This document shows positions 13,566 through 14,588 of a stretch of DNA of 14,588 nt, in pieces. The translations under genes were made by a program, and so were the position numbers. The first letter of the stretch is position 1. Each line of letters opens with the position of its first letter. A model generated the notes under the pieces. The model did no database searches. It was not told the origin of the DNA and was given only the letters and a program-made list of their open reading frames with translations. The stretch is from Desulfuromonadales bacterium (GTDB taxonomy: Bacteria; Desulfobacterota; Desulfuromonadia; Desulfuromonadales; BM103): contig DAOVNV010000028.1 in the NCBI GenBank assembly GCA_030630015.1, positions 1 through 14,588 on the forward strand, in the 5' to 3' direction.

Positions 13566-14375
13566 ATGAAAAACTGGCCGTTCTGGATCGGCTGCCTGGC
13601 TGCCGTCATCATCATTATCGTCTACCTGCAATTCTTCCGGGTTGAACAGCCAGAACCAGTCAGTGTGCCGGCCCCGACCCCGGTCGCACAACCGGAGAAG
13701 CCGGAGATCCTCCACCCGATAGATAAAACTGCAACCGAAGATAAGGCAGCCGAACCGATCATCGATCTCGCAGAGCCCCTGCCGGAGCTTCAGCAAAGTG
13801 ATGAAAAGATGGAGGATATCCTCTCCAGGCTATTTGCCGAGCAACGGCTTGACCGCTTCTTTCTGCTTGAGCACATTATCGAGCGTTTCGTGGTCATGGT
13901 CGACAACCTGCCCCGCCAGAACCTGCCCGTAACCCATCGGCCCCTCAAGAAAATTCCAGGCATTTTCCTGGCGACAGGGGACAGGGAAGACAGGAAAATC
14001 GCTCCGGCCAACTACAAGCGTTACTCCCCCGTAATCACACTGCTGGAAAAGGCGGACTCGCAACAGGTTGTGGCGGTCTATGTCAAACTATACCCTCTGT
14101 TTCAGGAAGCATATCAGGGGCTGGGCTATCCGAAGGCCTATTTCAACGACCGCTTGATCGAGGTGATTGAGCATCTTCTGGCAACACCAATCGTGGCAGA
14201 CCCGATCCGCCTGATGCAACCGAAGGCGCTCTATCATTATGCTGATCCGGAACTCGAAGCTCTTTCGGCGGGCCGGAAAATCCTGATCCGGACCGGCCCG
14301 GAGAACGCCGAACGCATCAAGAATATCCTGAGGGAATATCGCAAGGGGTTGACGGCCGCCAAGGTGAACGATTGA
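13566..14375 (+). CDS. DUF3014 membrane-anchored protein
   Basis: 269 residues: an N-terminal membrane anchor (about 5-24), a Pro/Glu-rich linker (about 26-75), then a DUF3014 domain (about 80-260) likely in the periplasm. The domain is recognisable from ERFVVMVDNLPRQNLPV, NYKRYSPVITLLE, VAVYVKLYPLFQEAYQGLGYP, YFNDRLIEVIEHLLATP, ALYHYADPELEALSAG and the closing RTGPENAERIK. No activity is known for this family. ATG at 13566 has AAGGAG about 10 bases upstream. Its TGA overlaps the TTG start of the following gene (TTGA), so the two are translationally coupled and may form a functional pair. The gene upstream is a rhomboid protease; 111 bases separate them. Confidence 0.88.
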   Translation: MKNWPFWIGCLAAVIIIIVYLQFFRVEQPEPVSVPAPTPVAQPEKPEILHPIDKTATEDKAAEPIIDLAEPLPELQQSDEKMEDILSRLFAEQRLDRFFLLEHIIERFVVMVDNLPRQNLPVTHRPLKKIPGIFLATGDREDRKIAPANYKRYSPVITLLEKADSQQVVAVYVKLYPLFQEAYQGLGYPKAYFNDRLIEVIEHLLATPIVADPIRLMQPKALYHYADPELEALSAGRKILIRTGPENAERIKNILREYRKGLTAAKVND

Positions 14376-14588
14376 ACATCAGGCAGAAAGAAGCAGCCCA
14401 GCGACGGGCTGATCGCATCCAGGCGTTTAACGAGGAGCTTGCAGAGCTGCGCGCCGAGGAGGTCATCACCCTGTCAGAGGAGGACCGATCCCGCGTAGAA
14501 GCGCATCACTCCGAGCTGTTGGCCGATTATGCAGAACAGTTTGACATTGATGTTAGTGGAACCGGCAAGCAACTCTCCTGGGGAATGC
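14372..14588 (+). CDS. Start of a DUF2157-like membrane protein (truncated by window end)
   Basis: An open frame without stop to the window edge: 72 codons from TTG at 14372, overlapping the DUF3014 stop by TTGA. The visible part is a charged helical region (RADRIQAFNEELAELRAEEV, then LSEEDRSRVEAHHSELLADYAEQFDID) ending in GKQLSWGM, where a membrane region should follow. This order resembles the N terminus of DUF2157-type multi-helix membrane proteins; the call is from recognition of style and is moderate. The start rests on coupling to the gene upstream; only a weak AAGG precedes it. The membrane part cannot be seen. Confidence 0.65.
   Translation, partial: MNIRQKEAAQRRADRIQAFNEELAELRAEEVITLSEEDRSRVEAHHSELLADYAEQFDIDVSGTGKQLSWGM

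Overview
The window looks like chromosome from a Desulfuromonas/Geobacter-type deltaproteobacterium (Desulfuromonadales). The basis is protein resemblance, not a marker gene: CxxCH heme motifs in a sensor kinase and in a mini-cytochrome, a short B12-dependent MetH, a GerMN protein between murI and metH, a DUF3014 protein, and a Desulfuromonadales-style 'FNHN' hypothetical protein. Base composition is moderately GC-rich and even. I see no insertion sequence, integrase, CRISPR array, tRNA or rRNA. More than half of the genes appear to start with GTG or TTG.

Left end (1-962, + strand): a MoaD/ThiS-like sulfur carrier with a C-terminal Gly-Gly, followed 2 bases later by a short MoeB/ThiF/HesA-type activating enzyme. 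This is a pterin-cofactor type pair; its upstream partner is outside the window.

1021-8915 (- strand): seven tightly packed genes read from a good sigma70 promoter at 8956-8984. The order is murI, a GerMN membrane protein, metH (no reactivation domain), a conserved hypothetical with a Pro/Ala-rich linker, a degenerate pseudopilin-like protein, a histidine kinase with a periplasmic c-type heme motif, and an NtrC-type sigma54 activator. The last four form their own overlapping or closely spaced block and probably a signalling unit.

9008-10112 (+ strand): a divergent promoter, a small membrane protein, an 89-residue membrane-anchored two-heme cytochrome, and an unannotated 42-residue single-helix membrane protein. 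The 42-residue gene has a near-perfect sigma54 -24/-12 promoter and an upstream inverted repeat placed like an enhancer for an NtrC-type activator. This is the most interesting item in the window.

10144-12386 (- strand): a pyrimidine-salvage operon, sigma70 promoter - upp - uraA - long 3' tail with a strong hairpin - terminator.

12459-14588 (+ strand): a rhomboid protease with an extra N-terminal cytosolic region, then a DUF3014 protein translationally coupled to a following gene (probably a DUF2157-like membrane protein) that runs off the window.

How the genes fit together: most are housekeeping (cell-wall glutamate supply, methionine synthesis, uracil salvage). Inside them sits a redox/ligand-sensing two-component system that ends in a sigma54 activator, and about 5 kb away a sigma54 promoter for a micro-membrane protein next to a cytochrome. 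A link between the two is plausible but not shown by the sequence.
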